Positions 1 through 10,180 are shown, counted from the first letter of the stretch. The stretch: DNA of 64,000 bases from Hemileia vastatrix (GCA_030280995.1 JASXTE010000008.1:3553001-3617000), one strand, 5' to 3'. The notes: generated by a model from the sequence alone, not told the origin. Made by a program: numbers and translations.

Positions 1-279
1 TTTGAAGGATTCCTCAATCATCTTTGCCAATCTCACTTACTCAGGAACACCCTTGACCTTGTGCATTGGCTGTCCAGTGAAAGTTACATTAAAATTACTA
101 GACACTATAGTCACTACCCATCACCAAATTTAATCTATTTTCACTATTTTACTCTACTGTCTGCATATTCCAAACCTCAATTACTAAAATATGCCAAGGA
201 ACCATTATAAAAAGTGCTCTCTAAACATACAGAGGAATTAATATACCCTTTCTATTCTGTATCAAGCTATTCATTAGAG
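1..279. repeat. Direct repeat flanking the Harbinger-like element, copy 1
   Basis: This stretch is nearly identical to 6,517-6,793 in the same orientation. The window begins inside it, so its left end is not visible. The two copies flank the Harbinger-like region. It contains no open reading frame of note. It could be a duplicated non-autonomous element or a segmental duplication; an LTR role is unlikely because no retrotransposon genes lie between the copies. Confidence 0.8.
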
Positions 280-295
280 GGTATCAAATTTGGCC

Positions 296-322
296 TATCC
301 ACAATTAAGTTAATTGTGGATA
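296..322. repeat. Perfect 13-bp inverted repeat
   Basis: TATCCACAATTAA is followed by a single G and then TTAATTGTGGATA, a perfect palindrome with a one-base spacer. It lies just inside the left end of the Harbinger-like element and may be a subterminal transposase-binding site or a cruciform. That role is inferred from position only. Confidence 0.85.
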
Positions 323-725
323 TAAATCCTTATACCACAATTTTCTTGTGCAATTATTTTTGCTAATAATTGGGTTATTAGACATTTTACGTGTCAAAGT
401 TGACCTCTTATCTGACATTTTTCTACTCAATTTTTCATAACCACATCTTGGCCTACTTTCAATCATAACCACATCTTTGACTACTCTCTGTATATGCCTT
501 CTAAATTTCTGAACACTCCCATTCTCATCTCATCTTGTCTATTCTCTTCATTCAAAACACCTCGCCATCTCATCTTCTTATTTTTGCTCCTTTTAATCTT
601 CAATTATCTTAACACACCCTGTCATCATAGATCTTCTCAAAGGAAGACCTCCTCCAGTTTTTCTTCAAATTGCACTACTCCCTCTTTCCAGAACTCAGCT
701 GAGAAATCAAAGACCGTTTAATTAA

Positions 726-3238
726 AAAAAGATGATCATCTCATTCTTATCAACTGGCTGAAAACTAAATATAACTATGATTCTTGTTTTGGTACTTAAA
801 ATGCAACTGAAGTAGGATAGCCCCCTGCATCAAAAGTTAATGGTTATCTTCTAATGGCCAACAAATTACGGAATAAGTCCACGGGAAGAATAGATCTATT
901 AACTAAACATATGTCTGAATGCTTCAAGAATTATTGAGCCAAATACAAGAAGGCAAAGACTCTTTCATCTTCTACTGGTTTTGGTATTACTGAATTCAAT
1001 ATCAGTAGGGCATCAAATCCATAGACAATAAAATTGATTCTTTATATCCTTACTTTAAAGAGATGGATGCTCTTTTTGGAGAGTGAGCTGATTTTAATCC
1101 TGCAAACATGTTGGATGGTGAAGATGCTCTCTCCAAACATGATGTCAAAAGAATTCTTTTTCCTTCTTCTTCTACTCAAGCCTCCCCTCATTTACCTTCC
1201 ACAAATCAAGATATCTTTTTAATAGATCCTTATGGCAATATAAACTAACCTGATATAACTCAAGCATGTTTTTTTCTTTTATATTACCATTTTTTTTATT
1301 TACATTTTCTTATTTCTAAAAAGGCTGAAGAACAAATGCAGGATCCACAATCAACTGAGTGAGAAGCCAGAAACAATGATGAGGAAGAAAATGTGACCTT
1401 GAGTAAAAAGTGAAGGGCTTCAAGTATTCTATATTTCCACTCTCAAAGAAGAAGAAAAAGTGATAGTTCATCTCAAACCTCTTTTTCTTCTATCGAAGAG
1501 TTTTTGGAGAAACCTGATGCTGGTGAGTGATACCAAACCTCTTAATATTTACTCTGCTTTTTTCTACTTTTTTTAATATTTATTATCACTTTAGAACATG
1601 TGGAAGTTTCTAAAGAGACTCTAAAGTTTGAAAAGCATGAATAAAAACTCTTTTTGAGTAGGGATGACAGGGTATATTGGCCAGTTTGTCCAGAAGGAGG
1701 TAAAGAAGAGAAAGGAAAGAAAGGAATAAAGGGGATGGAAGAGAGATAAAAGGAAGAAGCAAGAAATGAAGGATAATGGAAAATAAAATAGGTATTTTGG
1801 TAGACAAATTTGATGGGGGGTGAACTAGTTATATAATTAAGTACTTTTAATATTTCTCTCTGCTCAAATATCAACAAACTAATTATTATATATCTTAAAA
1901 AAACCTTAGTAATTTTATTTAATATTTAAGGGAACTGAAACCCCACAGAAAATAATAAAATAGAATGTAATATTTAAAATTATGATGAGTAAGTAAGTGA
2001 TGGGCTAAAGGGGATTACCCAAGGCTTTTTTATAGGTAAGGAGACCTCTGAGGCGCTACAAATGAGTATATACAAAATATTGATAAGATAAAAAAAGAAG
2101 ATAAAAGAAAATAATTGTAACATAGTAATTGAGAGAAAAATATATGAAACAAATAACTAAATCCCAATTAAGAAAATAATTTTCCCACAATAAATCACCA
2201 AATCAGTTAACTAATATAATGAGTAACTAAACAACCCTGTGACGTAAGAACTATGAGAAAAAATTTCAAAACAGGTATTACAATGTGTTTTCAGGGTTTA
2301 TAAGTGAAACAAATAAATTTTTTTGACGCAACAAAGTATGTAATCAAATTTAATTCAGTGTAAAGAAAAACTTAATTAATTGTTTTAACTATGTAATTAA
2401 ATAACTAGTTTAAATTAAACAAATAATTAATTTAATTATATTGCTAATTTAAAATGAGAAATTGAATATTCTTTTATTAAATAAGTGTTTTACTTTATTT
2501 AATATTTTATTGACACAATTAAGGGTCAAAAAAGCGCCACTAATTATGGATAATATTTCATATGAAAAGGTTTAGTTACATATTTAAATTAAATAACTAA
2601 TTTAATTACAATATAATATAATTAAAAGGATGTAATTATATTATAAAAATTTAATTAATTATTTATTTATTAAATACATTAAAAATGTGTCCCTTTATAT
2701 GGAATATGATAATTAAATTGTTGTATACTTAATTTATATGATAATAAAATTAAGATAAAATTTATTTTACTTATAAAATAAAATATTTATATTATATACT
2801 ATGTAATATAAATTTAATGTAAATACATAAGTTGCAATTATTATGTCCTCTTTTAATTTCAATAAATTTTTATGTTTATTTACTGGGCTCCTGGAACAGC
2901 CTGTCTGAATGGGTACATGATTTGGAAGTGAAGAAGTTTGAACTCTCTTCACAGAAGGATGATAGGACACAAGTCTTTGAGGAGAGGAAGTAAAAACTCT
3001 CTTTATGGAAGGATGATAGGGCACAAGACTCGGAGGAGAAGAAATTCAATTTATCTCCAAGTATTGAAAAATTAAAGAAAGACGAAAAAACACTCAAGCA
3101 TAAAAACCTCATGGAACAAATGAAATATAAGCTTGATTGTGTAGAAAATTTCAAAAAGAAAGATTTCTTGATAGAATTTTTTAAAGCTAATAAATCTGTT
3201 GAGGAAATTGAACTTTTAAAGGAATTTTTTGATGACTA
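726..3238 (+). pseudogene. Myb/SANT-like accessory protein of the Harbinger element, broken
   Basis: Conceptual translation from about 726 gives a Myb/SANT-like segment (NKLRNKSTGRID, then AKYKKAK and TGFGITE, then YPYFKEMDALFG by 1,070) of the kind found in the second gene of Harbinger transposons and in related fungal proteins. An acidic/serine-rich linker follows (about 1,321-1,530). A charged C-terminal helix follows at 3,040-3,238, including KLDCVENFKKKDFLIEFF and ending at a stop after FDD. At least three stops in the N-terminal part fall where tryptophan is expected (TGG to TGA or TAG). Parts lie in different frames, and about 1 kb of AT-rich sequence interrupts the gene. Its normal role would be to bind element ends and help the transposase enter the nucleus. 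The assignment to this domain family is by pattern only. Confidence 0.55.
1890..2870. other. AT-rich insertion, possible LTR remnant
   Basis: This stretch has no coding potential and is very AT-rich. Around 2,020-2,060 the string TTTTTATAGG followed by AGACCTCTGAGGCG resembles, on the reverse strand, the TATA region of the chromovirus LTRs seen further right (for example 31,771-31,800). It may be an old solo LTR inserted into the Myb-like gene, but I could not define ends or a target duplication. Confidence 0.3.
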
Positions 3239-3429
3239 GTTTGTTTTATTTCTCTCACACTTCAACTTCTCATAATTAATTTTACATAAAATTTTATCTT
3301 TATTTCCTGTATTTCTTTACTCTATCCATCATTAGTTGAATTTTCATATTTTAATGTTATAAATTCTTTTTTAAATAAAATTTTCAAGAATCTTTAATTT
3401 TAAAAATTCTTTTTTGTTGAAATTTTCAA

Positions 3430-3670
3430 GTCACATTTCAAAATTTCCCAATCCCACCCCTGAATTTGATTGAACTAAGGGGTGGGTATCACCAAAATTC
3501 TTTCAAGTAAAGAATTTTGCAAGTCTTATATGAAATTTCAGCAATACCCCCCCCCCCCCTGTATTTTATTGAATTAAGGGAAGGGTATCACCAAATTTTC
3601 AAGTCAAAATTTTTTTTAAAGTCTGATATGAAAATTTGGCAATACCCCCCCCCTGAAATTTATTGAATCA
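3430..3670. repeat. Three degenerate repeats with poly-C tracts
   Basis: Three imperfect units share the pattern C-tract, then TGAATTTGATTGAA-like sequence, then GGGTATCACCAAA. The C-tracts vary in length, and the longest, near 3,548, is about 14 C. The stretch lies in the non-coding middle of the Harbinger-like region, and no gene is visible. Confidence 0.6.
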
Positions 3671-3680
3671 AATAAATCAA

Positions 3681-4012
3681 ATGGAAAAAAATTTAAAAAT
3701 GAAAATTTCTTCAACCAATTATTTTCACCAGTCCCAATCAATTTTTACTATTTGATATAATAGCCAGTAGAACGACCTAAGGCTAGATGCACCATTATAT
3801 AAAAACAGTAATCTATCTTGACATAAGTTCAGAAAATAATTGGAAGAGACAAATCCAAAATTAAATGAAAAAAAAATTAAAAATGATAATTTCTACAACC
3901 AATTATTTTGACCAGTCCCAATCAAGTTTTCCTATTTTATATAATAGCCAGTAGAATGGCCTAAGGCCAGATGCACCATTATATAAAAACAGTAATATGT
4001 CTTGATGTAATG
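3681..4012. repeat. Tandem duplication, unit about 180 bp
   Basis: 3,681-3,860 and 3,862-4,012 are diverged direct copies sharing ATAATAGCCAGTAGAA, TAGATGCACCATTATATA-like sequence and AACAGTAAT. No coding potential is seen. The following 4,020-4,330 is G-rich on + and carries overlapping low-complexity reading frames on - that I do not accept as genes. Confidence 0.7.
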
Positions 4013-4330
4013 GAAATTGGGGTTCAAGGATTGTGGAGGCAAGGTTAAGGGGAGGAATGTGGCTACAAGGGTTGGGGAAGCTGGGGAGAGGGGTGAGGAA
4101 GGATATATGAGGTAGTGAAAAGGTTAGGAAAGAGTTGGAAGGGAAAATTAAGGGTTTCCGATGCATTTTGAATGAAGAGAAGGGTTGGGGAGAGGTTGGG
4201 AGGGGTGAAATGGGGATCAAAAGAAGATGGCATACAATGGGGCCGGGAGGGTAGCAAAAGGGGTGGGGAGGGAAGATAAGAATGTTTTGATAGAATTGAA
4301 TGAGATGGGGATTGGTGCAAACTGAGTGTG

Positions 4331-4638
4331 AAAATAGGAGGATGGACTCTGTTCTTTGGGCAAAGAACAGAGTTCACTTCCATAAAATATTGGCTGAAAC
4401 ATGAAATATATAAGGTGAAAAAATTAACTTCAGAAAATAGGAGGATGGACTCTGTTTTTTTGGCAAAGAACAGAGTTCACTTCCATAAAATATTATCTTA
4501 AACATGATATATATAAGGTGAAAAATTTAACTTCAGAAAATATGAGGATGGACTCTGTTCTTTGGGCAAAGAACAGAGTTCACTGCCATAAAATATTGGC
4601 TGAAAAATGAAATATATAAGGTGAAAAAATTAACTTCA
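4331..4638. repeat. Three 103-bp tandem units, each with a perfect 12-bp hairpin
   Basis: Units start at 4,331, 4,434 and 4,537. Each contains CTCTGTTCTTTG, a two-base GG loop and CAAAGAACAGAG (4,347-4,372 in unit 1), a perfect inverted repeat in units 1 and 3; the first arm of unit 2 has one base changed. The array sits just downstream of the 3' end of the transposase gene. Confidence 0.9.
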
Positions 4639-4785
4639 AATTAGTTTTAGACATACATTAGCATTTTAAATAGGATACTAAAGCTGTAAAGTTACTTTAT
4701 CAAAGTGAGTAAAACATGAAACATGAAAATAACACAAGTGAAAAAAACAAGGAAGTTTAACATTGGGAGAGTACAAAAAAATAAT

Positions 4786-6099
4786 TTAAAAGGGTGGTGA
4801 ATAGAAATTTTGGAGAGTAATAGGCATAAAGACAGAGTGTATGACGATTGAATGAATTTTTTGTGATTCAAGGGAGGGGAGAGCCAGTACTTTTTCAGGA
4901 TCCTCTTCTTCATAAAGATCCTTCCACTCATCCTTTAAATCAGCTAGGATATTGTGGAGTATAACACAAGTCATGATCCAATGATATGCAGTTTTTATCT
5001 CCAATTTTTTTTGAAATTGGATTCTGAGCTGCCAGAGACTAGAAAATCTTCCCTTTAAAATACAAATAAAATGTTCAATCTGCATTCTTGATTGGGCAAG
5101 GTGATAATCAAAGGTTGTTTTGGGGTCATTTTCTCAAGTTGCACCATGGAAAGCAGGTATAATGTACTTTCCACTTGCATATGCTGAGTCTGCAAGGAGG
5201 TACTTAGAATCATCAAAGTATGAGTCAGGACTTTGAGAAATTCTCATTCTTTTGAAGATGGAAGAGTCATGACATGAGCCAGGGCAGCCACTATGAAAAG
5301 CAATAAACTTTTTTTTGACATCACATACAAGTTAAACAGCAATACAGTATCTACAAATAAGATAAAATGGTAGTTTATGAAAGATGAGAAATTGGAGAAC
5401 ATTTTGAAGAAACCTTTTTTTGCAATAAAAACAATGGTTGCCATTATGAGCAGGCTTTTGACTCAAAGGTATAGTTGTGCCATCAACAAAACCTACACAT
5501 CCAGGGAAACCTTTGGCTTGGATTACTTGAGAGGATTCAAGTCACTGTTGTGGAGTTGACCAAGCAAGTGTTTGAGACTTGAGGGAATGGATAGCAATCA
5601 TACAGAACTTGGTGTATAATATCACCATACCATATCCTATGTTAAAGAGATTATCCAAATGTCTTATAGAAGCACCATTTCCATTTGAGCCAAAGCAACA
5701 TTGTGCAACAGCAAGTTAAATAGCATGATCATACTGTTTATTTTGAGGATTGTTATGAAAGATAGGATGTTTGGAGATAAGTTAATAAATTTTGAAGAAA
5801 GAATTGGGAGAAGTTTGAAATAGTTGAGAGAAGTTTAGTTGAGGAATGTTGAGAATGGAGTGGAGATCATATCTGGGATCATGATGAAGATTTCGCCCCC
5901 TTGGGTTTATGTAACGCTTTTTGGAAAGAAAAGACATATAGGCTAAAGCATCTTCCAAATCAGAGTCCAATTTATAGTAAAGAACTAAAAGTAAAGTGAT
6001 AGTATTCATAGTTGAGTGAAGTAGCTGCCTAGTAGAGAGGTGATTCATAGTTGTCAATGGAAGGCTTATGTGATGAGGGAAGTGGGAATTCACCGCCAA
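4786..6099 (-). pseudogene. PIF/Harbinger DDE transposase, broken
   Basis: Read on -, the region encodes a HARBI1-like transposase. The N-terminal part (5,782-6,099) ends in NSFFKIY and continues with HLISKHPIFHNN-like sequence. The catalytic core includes GFVDGTTIPL (first Asp, about 5,480), DSAYASGKYIIP (second Asp, about 5,180) and a late segment IEHFICILKGRFSSLW with ACCILHN-like TCVILHNILAD (4,950-5,080). At least four in-frame stops interrupt it, several consistent with CAA-to-TAA or TGG-to-TAG changes, so no functional protein is made. The DDE domain normally cuts and re-joins element ends at a short TA-rich target. It faces the Myb-like gene, the usual layout in this superfamily. Confidence 0.75.
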
Positions 6100-6320
6100 A
6101 TGTGCAGTTGGGGTGTGTAGATAGAAAAAAACTTTAAGTGTTCACCACCAAAATTAAGTAGCATAGAGTGAGGAAAGACTCAAGGATGGCATCAGCAATT
6201 ATAAGTCATGTTACTTTCTTAAAAAACCATCATGGATGTGATGAGATTGGGATCAGGAATTAGGAATAGAAATTGGGGTATAAGAGGCAGGATAATGCAT
6301 TATCATGGATTCCTTATCCA

Positions 6321-6336
6321 CTAGCCCTGGGGCTAG
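6321..6336. repeat. Short perfect hairpin
   Basis: CTAGCCC, a two-base TG loop, then GGGCTAG. It lies near the right end of the Harbinger-like region. Its function is unknown. Confidence 0.8.
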
Positions 6337-6516
6337 AGGGATAACAATCTTCTGCAATTAATAATGTCTGATCCTGGGAAAGAAAATTTCTGATCCCTAA
6401 TCGTGGATCCTTCAACTTTGATATCCCCTATTATTCACCTGGAACTTATCTCAAAGCAGAAGTAATTTATCTTTGACTTATCTTTGAACCACTCCCTTGA
6501 AGTATTACTCTGTGCT

Positions 6517-6793
6517 TTGAAGGAGTCCTCAATCATCTTTGCCAATCTCACTTACACAGGAACACCCTTGACCTTGTGCATAGGCTGTCCAGTGACAGTT
6601 ACATTAAAATTACTAGACACTATAGTCACTACTCATCATCAAATTTAATCTATTTTCACTATTTTACTCTACTGGCTGCATATTCCAAACCTCAATTACT
6701 AAAATATGCCAAGGAGCCATTATAAAAAGTGCTCTCTAAACATACAGAGGAATTAATATACCCTTTCTATTCTGTATCAAGTTATTCATTGAA
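6517..6793. repeat. Direct repeat flanking the Harbinger-like element, copy 2
   Basis: This is the second copy of 1-279, with about a dozen differences. To its right the two copies diverge: this one continues with about 90 bp before a GGGGGTATCAAAG string, while copy 1 reaches a similar GGGTATCAAA string directly. Confidence 0.8.
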
Positions 6794-6870
6794 TATATTG
6801 AATGAAATGCAAGAAAAATTAGCAGTTGAGCTTTACCTAATGATTGTGAAAGTCCCTGGGTTGAATAATA

Positions 6871-7068
6871 GGGGGTATCAAAGTTAGAAATCTTCCATTT
6901 CAAAATACCTCTTTTTTCCACTAAATCAACCATGATTATTTTTTTTAAATATGCCATATTGTGCCCCCAAAACACCTTTCTACTGGAAATTAATGTCAAA
7001 TTTGTGGCTTTCTTTTTGTGTTGTGAAATGCCTTTTAAATAATTACAAATTTTTAACTTTGATACCCC
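6871..7068. mobile_element. Candidate Harbinger-derived MITE, about 200 bp
   Basis: GGGGGTATCAAAGTT at 6,871-6,885 is inverted-complementary to AACTTTGATACCCC at 7,055-7,068. The same string forms the candidate termini of the large Harbinger-like element, so this could be a short non-autonomous derivative. A target-site duplication is not clear. Confidence 0.45.
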
Positions 7069-8133
7069 TTAATAACTATAGTAAAAGATACTGCATAGGG
7101 TGGTTGAATGAGGCAATTCATTATGAAATGACCCAAATAATATGCAAGTAGATAGTTATATTTTACCGACACGGGGGTGGCTGCCTTAACTACTTGAAAC
7201 TTTTGTTACTGAAGAGTAATTGAACAACGAGTGATGAATATTACAAGGGATTATGCAAAATGACCCTGTTTGCCGACACGGCTGCGGATGCCCAAATCTT
7301 TATTTTTTTGTCACATTTCTATGTTTCTTTCACAATTTTCCAAGATTCTGCCCACTCTGTCCTGATTTTCGAATAATATATGTCAATGAACATGAAATTA
7401 TAACATTTGTCGATGCATCATAAGGTTTTTGAACCTGCGTCTATTTTTTATTGTTTTTGTTCCTCTTTCGTACCTTGTGGAAATTTTCTTTCTTAATCGC
7501 GCCAAACAGAAACCTACAGTTTTAGTTAAAAAGAAAAATGAAGAACAGGGCGAAAAGAAAATTATTACATTATACATTCATATCGAAGGGTGGCCAGTAG
7601 GAAAATACGAGAACATGAAACTGAATATGAGGGGTTTAAGTGCGAGGACATGTTCTAGGTTTTTAGGGCAGTTTGAAGTGGCTTTGATGTGAGTTGCGAG
7701 TAAGTTAAAGTATAGTTTTTACAAGAATGTTGTTTGGACGGAAGGCTGCGTATACTTACATACTACAAACATTAATGACAAGGTCACCTTTCTTACTCAC
7801 TATCTGATTTCCCTTCAGCCAGTGTGGCACAGATAAATCAAACGAGATAACGAAACAAATCCAAAACGACGCTGGCTGTGATGCAGGTGCAGCGCTGGAT
7901 ACGGAATGAGCTTGGGAAAGTTCGGATTGGGATGGAACGTTTGCTCCGATTCGGAGGGTATGGTGCTGCGGAGAAGAGAGCGAGAGGGGAAGAGATGTCA
8001 AGGGTGATTAAGAGTGGGGAGGCGAGCCGGGTGGGGCTGATATCGCTGATAGAACCAAGGGTGGGCAGGGTTTGAAAGCGTGACAAAGAAAACTTTTGTG
8101 GCGCGCTGATATGTAGTGCGATGGAGTGTGCAG
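7069..8133. other. Upstream region of the kinase gene, N-terminal exon not resolved
   Basis: 7,069-7,870 is mostly AT-rich, with no gene I can support. 7,870-8,130 is GC-rich like the first resolved kinase exon. It holds a 65-codon ATG reading frame at 7,878-8,075 containing QRWIRNEL, which might belong to the missing N-terminal part of the kinase, but I cannot place a splice junction joining it to the exon at 8,134. Promoter elements are not recognisable. Confidence 0.4.
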
Positions 8134-9659
8134 GTATCCGCCCATCACCGACTCGCGTTTCTTCCGGCCTCGAATCCGCATCTGCGCGCGGTGGCGGATG
8201 GATATGCGGAATGTCTGCGCGCTCTGGAAGAGTGTGGGGAAATCCGGAGTCAGGCGAGAAACACAGCCTTGGTGGGGATTCTAGATGGAATCCTGCGCAG
8301 AAGCGACGATGTGCTTCCGCGGCTGTCTCGAGGATTTTCAGAGTGCGGCAAGTATCTTCCGCATGACGACAGCGCTCGCTTTCTGGACGCCGCAATCACC
8401 GCAAGAATCTCCATCACTCTCCTCGCCCACCAGCACATCGCCATCTCCAACCCCACCCCACACCCGCGCAGTCGCTGCGGCATCGTCGACTGCGACCTCA
8501 TCCCCATTCTCTCCATCAATCATGCGGCCCGCTTTGTCCACAAACTCTGTGAATCAACGCATGTCATGTCTTTTTTTCTTTGATCTCTCAAATCCCTCTC
8601 TCACTCCCCCAATCCCTCTTTTCCCTCCGCAGATACGGTTATGCTCCGTCTTGGCTTTGTGACGGCGAGCTTGATGTGCCTGTCCGATATGTCAAAATGC
8701 ATGTCTGTTAGACTTCTTCCCATCCTCTTGTCCCTTTAAATCTCACTTTCTCACTCTGCTTTCTTCTTCTATCCGCAGCTCGAGTATCTTTCTTCTTTCT
8801 TTTTTATTCTTCTTTCCCTAGTTGACGTCTATGATGTTCACGTCGTTCATAGATACATCCTCATCGAAATATTAAAAAAGTATTTCTTTTCCCTCTTATC
8901 TACCTCCATTCTTTGGGAATCTCATTAGCCTTACCTTCTTTTTTTTTTCTTTTCTGTTTCTCAGTGCTTTTCGGGCTACTGTAGAACATCATATGAAAAA
9001 ATCATCTTCTCTTTCTGCTCATCCCACTTTGCCTCCCATCCTCATTTCTGTATCAGTAGAAAGGAATTCCAGTATGTCTCCTCAACTTTTTCAATATCAC
9101 TATCATACCAATCATTTATACTCTCTCTCACACATCTCCCTCCTCCCATCCCCCCAATTAATAATAATAATTTAAAAAATTGCGTAGATGGTCAGCCTAA
9201 ATTACTGAATATTCGTGTCCGGGACGCTGGCGGTGGTATTCCTCCAGAACATTTTGGCCAGGTTTTTTCTTACAGATTTACTACAGTTGGACAAGAAAAA
9301 GCGGAAAATCAAGTGCCTCAAAAGCCAGTTGTCCAAGAATCAAACATAGTAGGTGAAATATACAACAATTCAGTAAAGTCATTGACAACAGGATTGGGAA
9401 CCTTGGCTGGTTTAGGGTATGGGTGAGTATGATTTTGGTTGTTTGCATCTTATTTTTTCTTCTTGCTTTCTTTGTCTTTTGTTTTGTTTGGAGTGGAGAT
9501 GAATGTATGATTCCCCTCTTTGTAATATGGTATTGATTGCCTCAAAGGTTACCCATGGCTAGAACTTATGCAAGATACTTTGGTGGCAATTTAGAATTGG
9601 TCAGCATGTATGGGACTAATGGTGGCATAGATGCATACATAACACTTGGTTTAGAATGA
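8134..9659 (+). CDS. Mitochondrial PDK/BCKDK-type protein kinase (N-terminus unresolved)
   Basis: Exons: 8,134-8,558, 8,633-8,702, 8,779-8,783, 8,853-8,879, 8,965-9,071, 9,188-9,422 and 9,548-9,659 (stop TGA). The product belongs to the family of atypical histidine-kinase-like Ser/Thr kinases that phosphorylate the E1-alpha subunit of pyruvate or branched-chain 2-oxoacid dehydrogenase in the mitochondrial matrix. Visible family features are the helical N-domain (RRSDDVLPRLSRGF, RISITLLAHQH), the N-box EILKNAFRATVEHH, the G1 box RVRDAGGGIPPEHF, FSYRFTTVG, and the G2 region GLGYGLPMARTYARYFGG with SMYGTNGGIDAYITL at the end. About 30 residues between FSY and the G2 box make this loop longer than in human PDKs. 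The upstream ELPxR-containing part is not found, so the start is missing, exotic or broken. PDK versus BCKDK specificity cannot be decided here. Exon 1 is GC-rich and later exons AT-rich. Confidence 0.85.
8559..8632 (+). other. Candidate GC-AG intron of the kinase gene
   Basis: The donor reads AC|GCATGT and the acceptor CCGCAG|ATAC. Splicing here gives LCE-ST-YGYAP, the same spacing as LCE-xx-YG in the family. A GT donor at 8,568 also keeps the frame but adds three residues. Confidence 0.55.
8779..8783 (+). other. Five-nucleotide micro-exon CTCGA
   Basis: It is flanked by an acceptor (CCGCAG, ending 8,778) and a donor (GTATCT, from 8,784). Joining 8,702, 8,779-8,783 and 8,853 gives YVKMH-LEY-ILIEILKN, which matches family spacing exactly. 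The downstream 69-nt intron is a multiple of three without stops, so retaining it is the alternative and would insert 23 residues. Confidence 0.65.
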
Positions 9660-9927
9660 TGAAATTTGGTCTTGGTTTTGATTTTGATTGGATTATGTAT
9701 TATTCATTCAGTCTACTATTGGTGATGATGGTGTTGTTTAATTAGGTAATAGGTTTGAACATTTCTGCAAGAGAAAAGAAAATAAAAAGGAACTCAGGAA
9801 CATAGGCTAGCTGGTCAGTTGTAAATGATATGGGTATTGAAAAATTCTAAGCAATGAAAAAAAGATACCTAGATGCTTTGAAGAATTGTGTAATACTTTC
9901 ATCCAAGAAAAAAAAACAATTGATATA
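9660..9927. other. 3' flank of the kinase gene
   Basis: AT-rich sequence with AATAAA-like strings around 9,778, consistent with a 3' UTR. No other gene is seen. Confidence 0.5.
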
Positions 9928-10177
9928 CACCACACAATATGGGGGGCGGACTTGCTAGCGAGTCTGCAACCTTGGACCCAAACTCACCACAGATTGAACA
10001 CACATTGAGCTATTGATAAAGGAACCATACAATCAGGGATGAACACCACTCAGCAGAACAGTTTTAGGTGGGTGTTCAAGTAGAGTTCAGTATGGGCTCA
10101 GTATGAGTTCAGTCTTAGTTCCATCTGAGTTCAGGTTGAGGACTTGCTAGCAAGTCCACCCCCTATATTGTGTAGTG
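9928..10177. mobile_element. CACTA-like MITE, 250 bp
   Basis: The left end CACCACACAATATGGGG and the right end, whose reverse complement is CACTACACAATATAGGGG, form imperfect terminal inverted repeats of about 37 bp. The repeats end in the palindrome ACTTGCTAGCAAGT (one base different on the left). A 3-bp ATA occurs on both sides (9,925-9,927 and 10,178-10,180). CACTA ends plus a 3-bp duplication fit the CACTA/EnSpm superfamily. The interior has repeated GAGTTCAG motifs and no open frame, so the element would need a transposase from elsewhere. Confidence 0.75.
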
Positions 10178-10180
10178 ATA

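Larger units (their letters stand above)
280..6430. mobile_element. Degenerate PIF/Harbinger-like DNA transposon
   Basis: The region carries the two genes typical of PIF/Harbinger elements: a Myb/SANT-like DNA-binding protein on + (726-3,238) and a DDE transposase of the HARBI1/DDE_Tnp_4 type on - (4,786-6,099), in convergent arrangement. Candidate terminal inverted repeats are GGGTATCAAATTTGG at about 279-293 and the reverse complement of AACTTTGATATCCCC at about 6,417-6,432. They match only imperfectly, and I could not find a convincing 3-bp target duplication, so the boundaries are approximate. Both genes have several stop codons, so the element is not autonomous. Confidence 0.6.

Noticed and set aside
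3903..4402. Overlapping Pro/Ser/Phe-rich frames on -
   Set aside because: They arise from a G-rich low-complexity stretch on +; no domain, no codon pattern, and three frames are equally open.
7429..7692. 87-codon frame with a hydrophobic start
   Set aside because: It has no ATG at its start and no recognisable similarity or splice continuity with the kinase gene.
7838..8395. 185-codon frame on - over the kinase region
   Set aside because: It is antisense to the kinase exon, which shows clear family motifs; the - frame is a shadow of GC-rich coding sequence.
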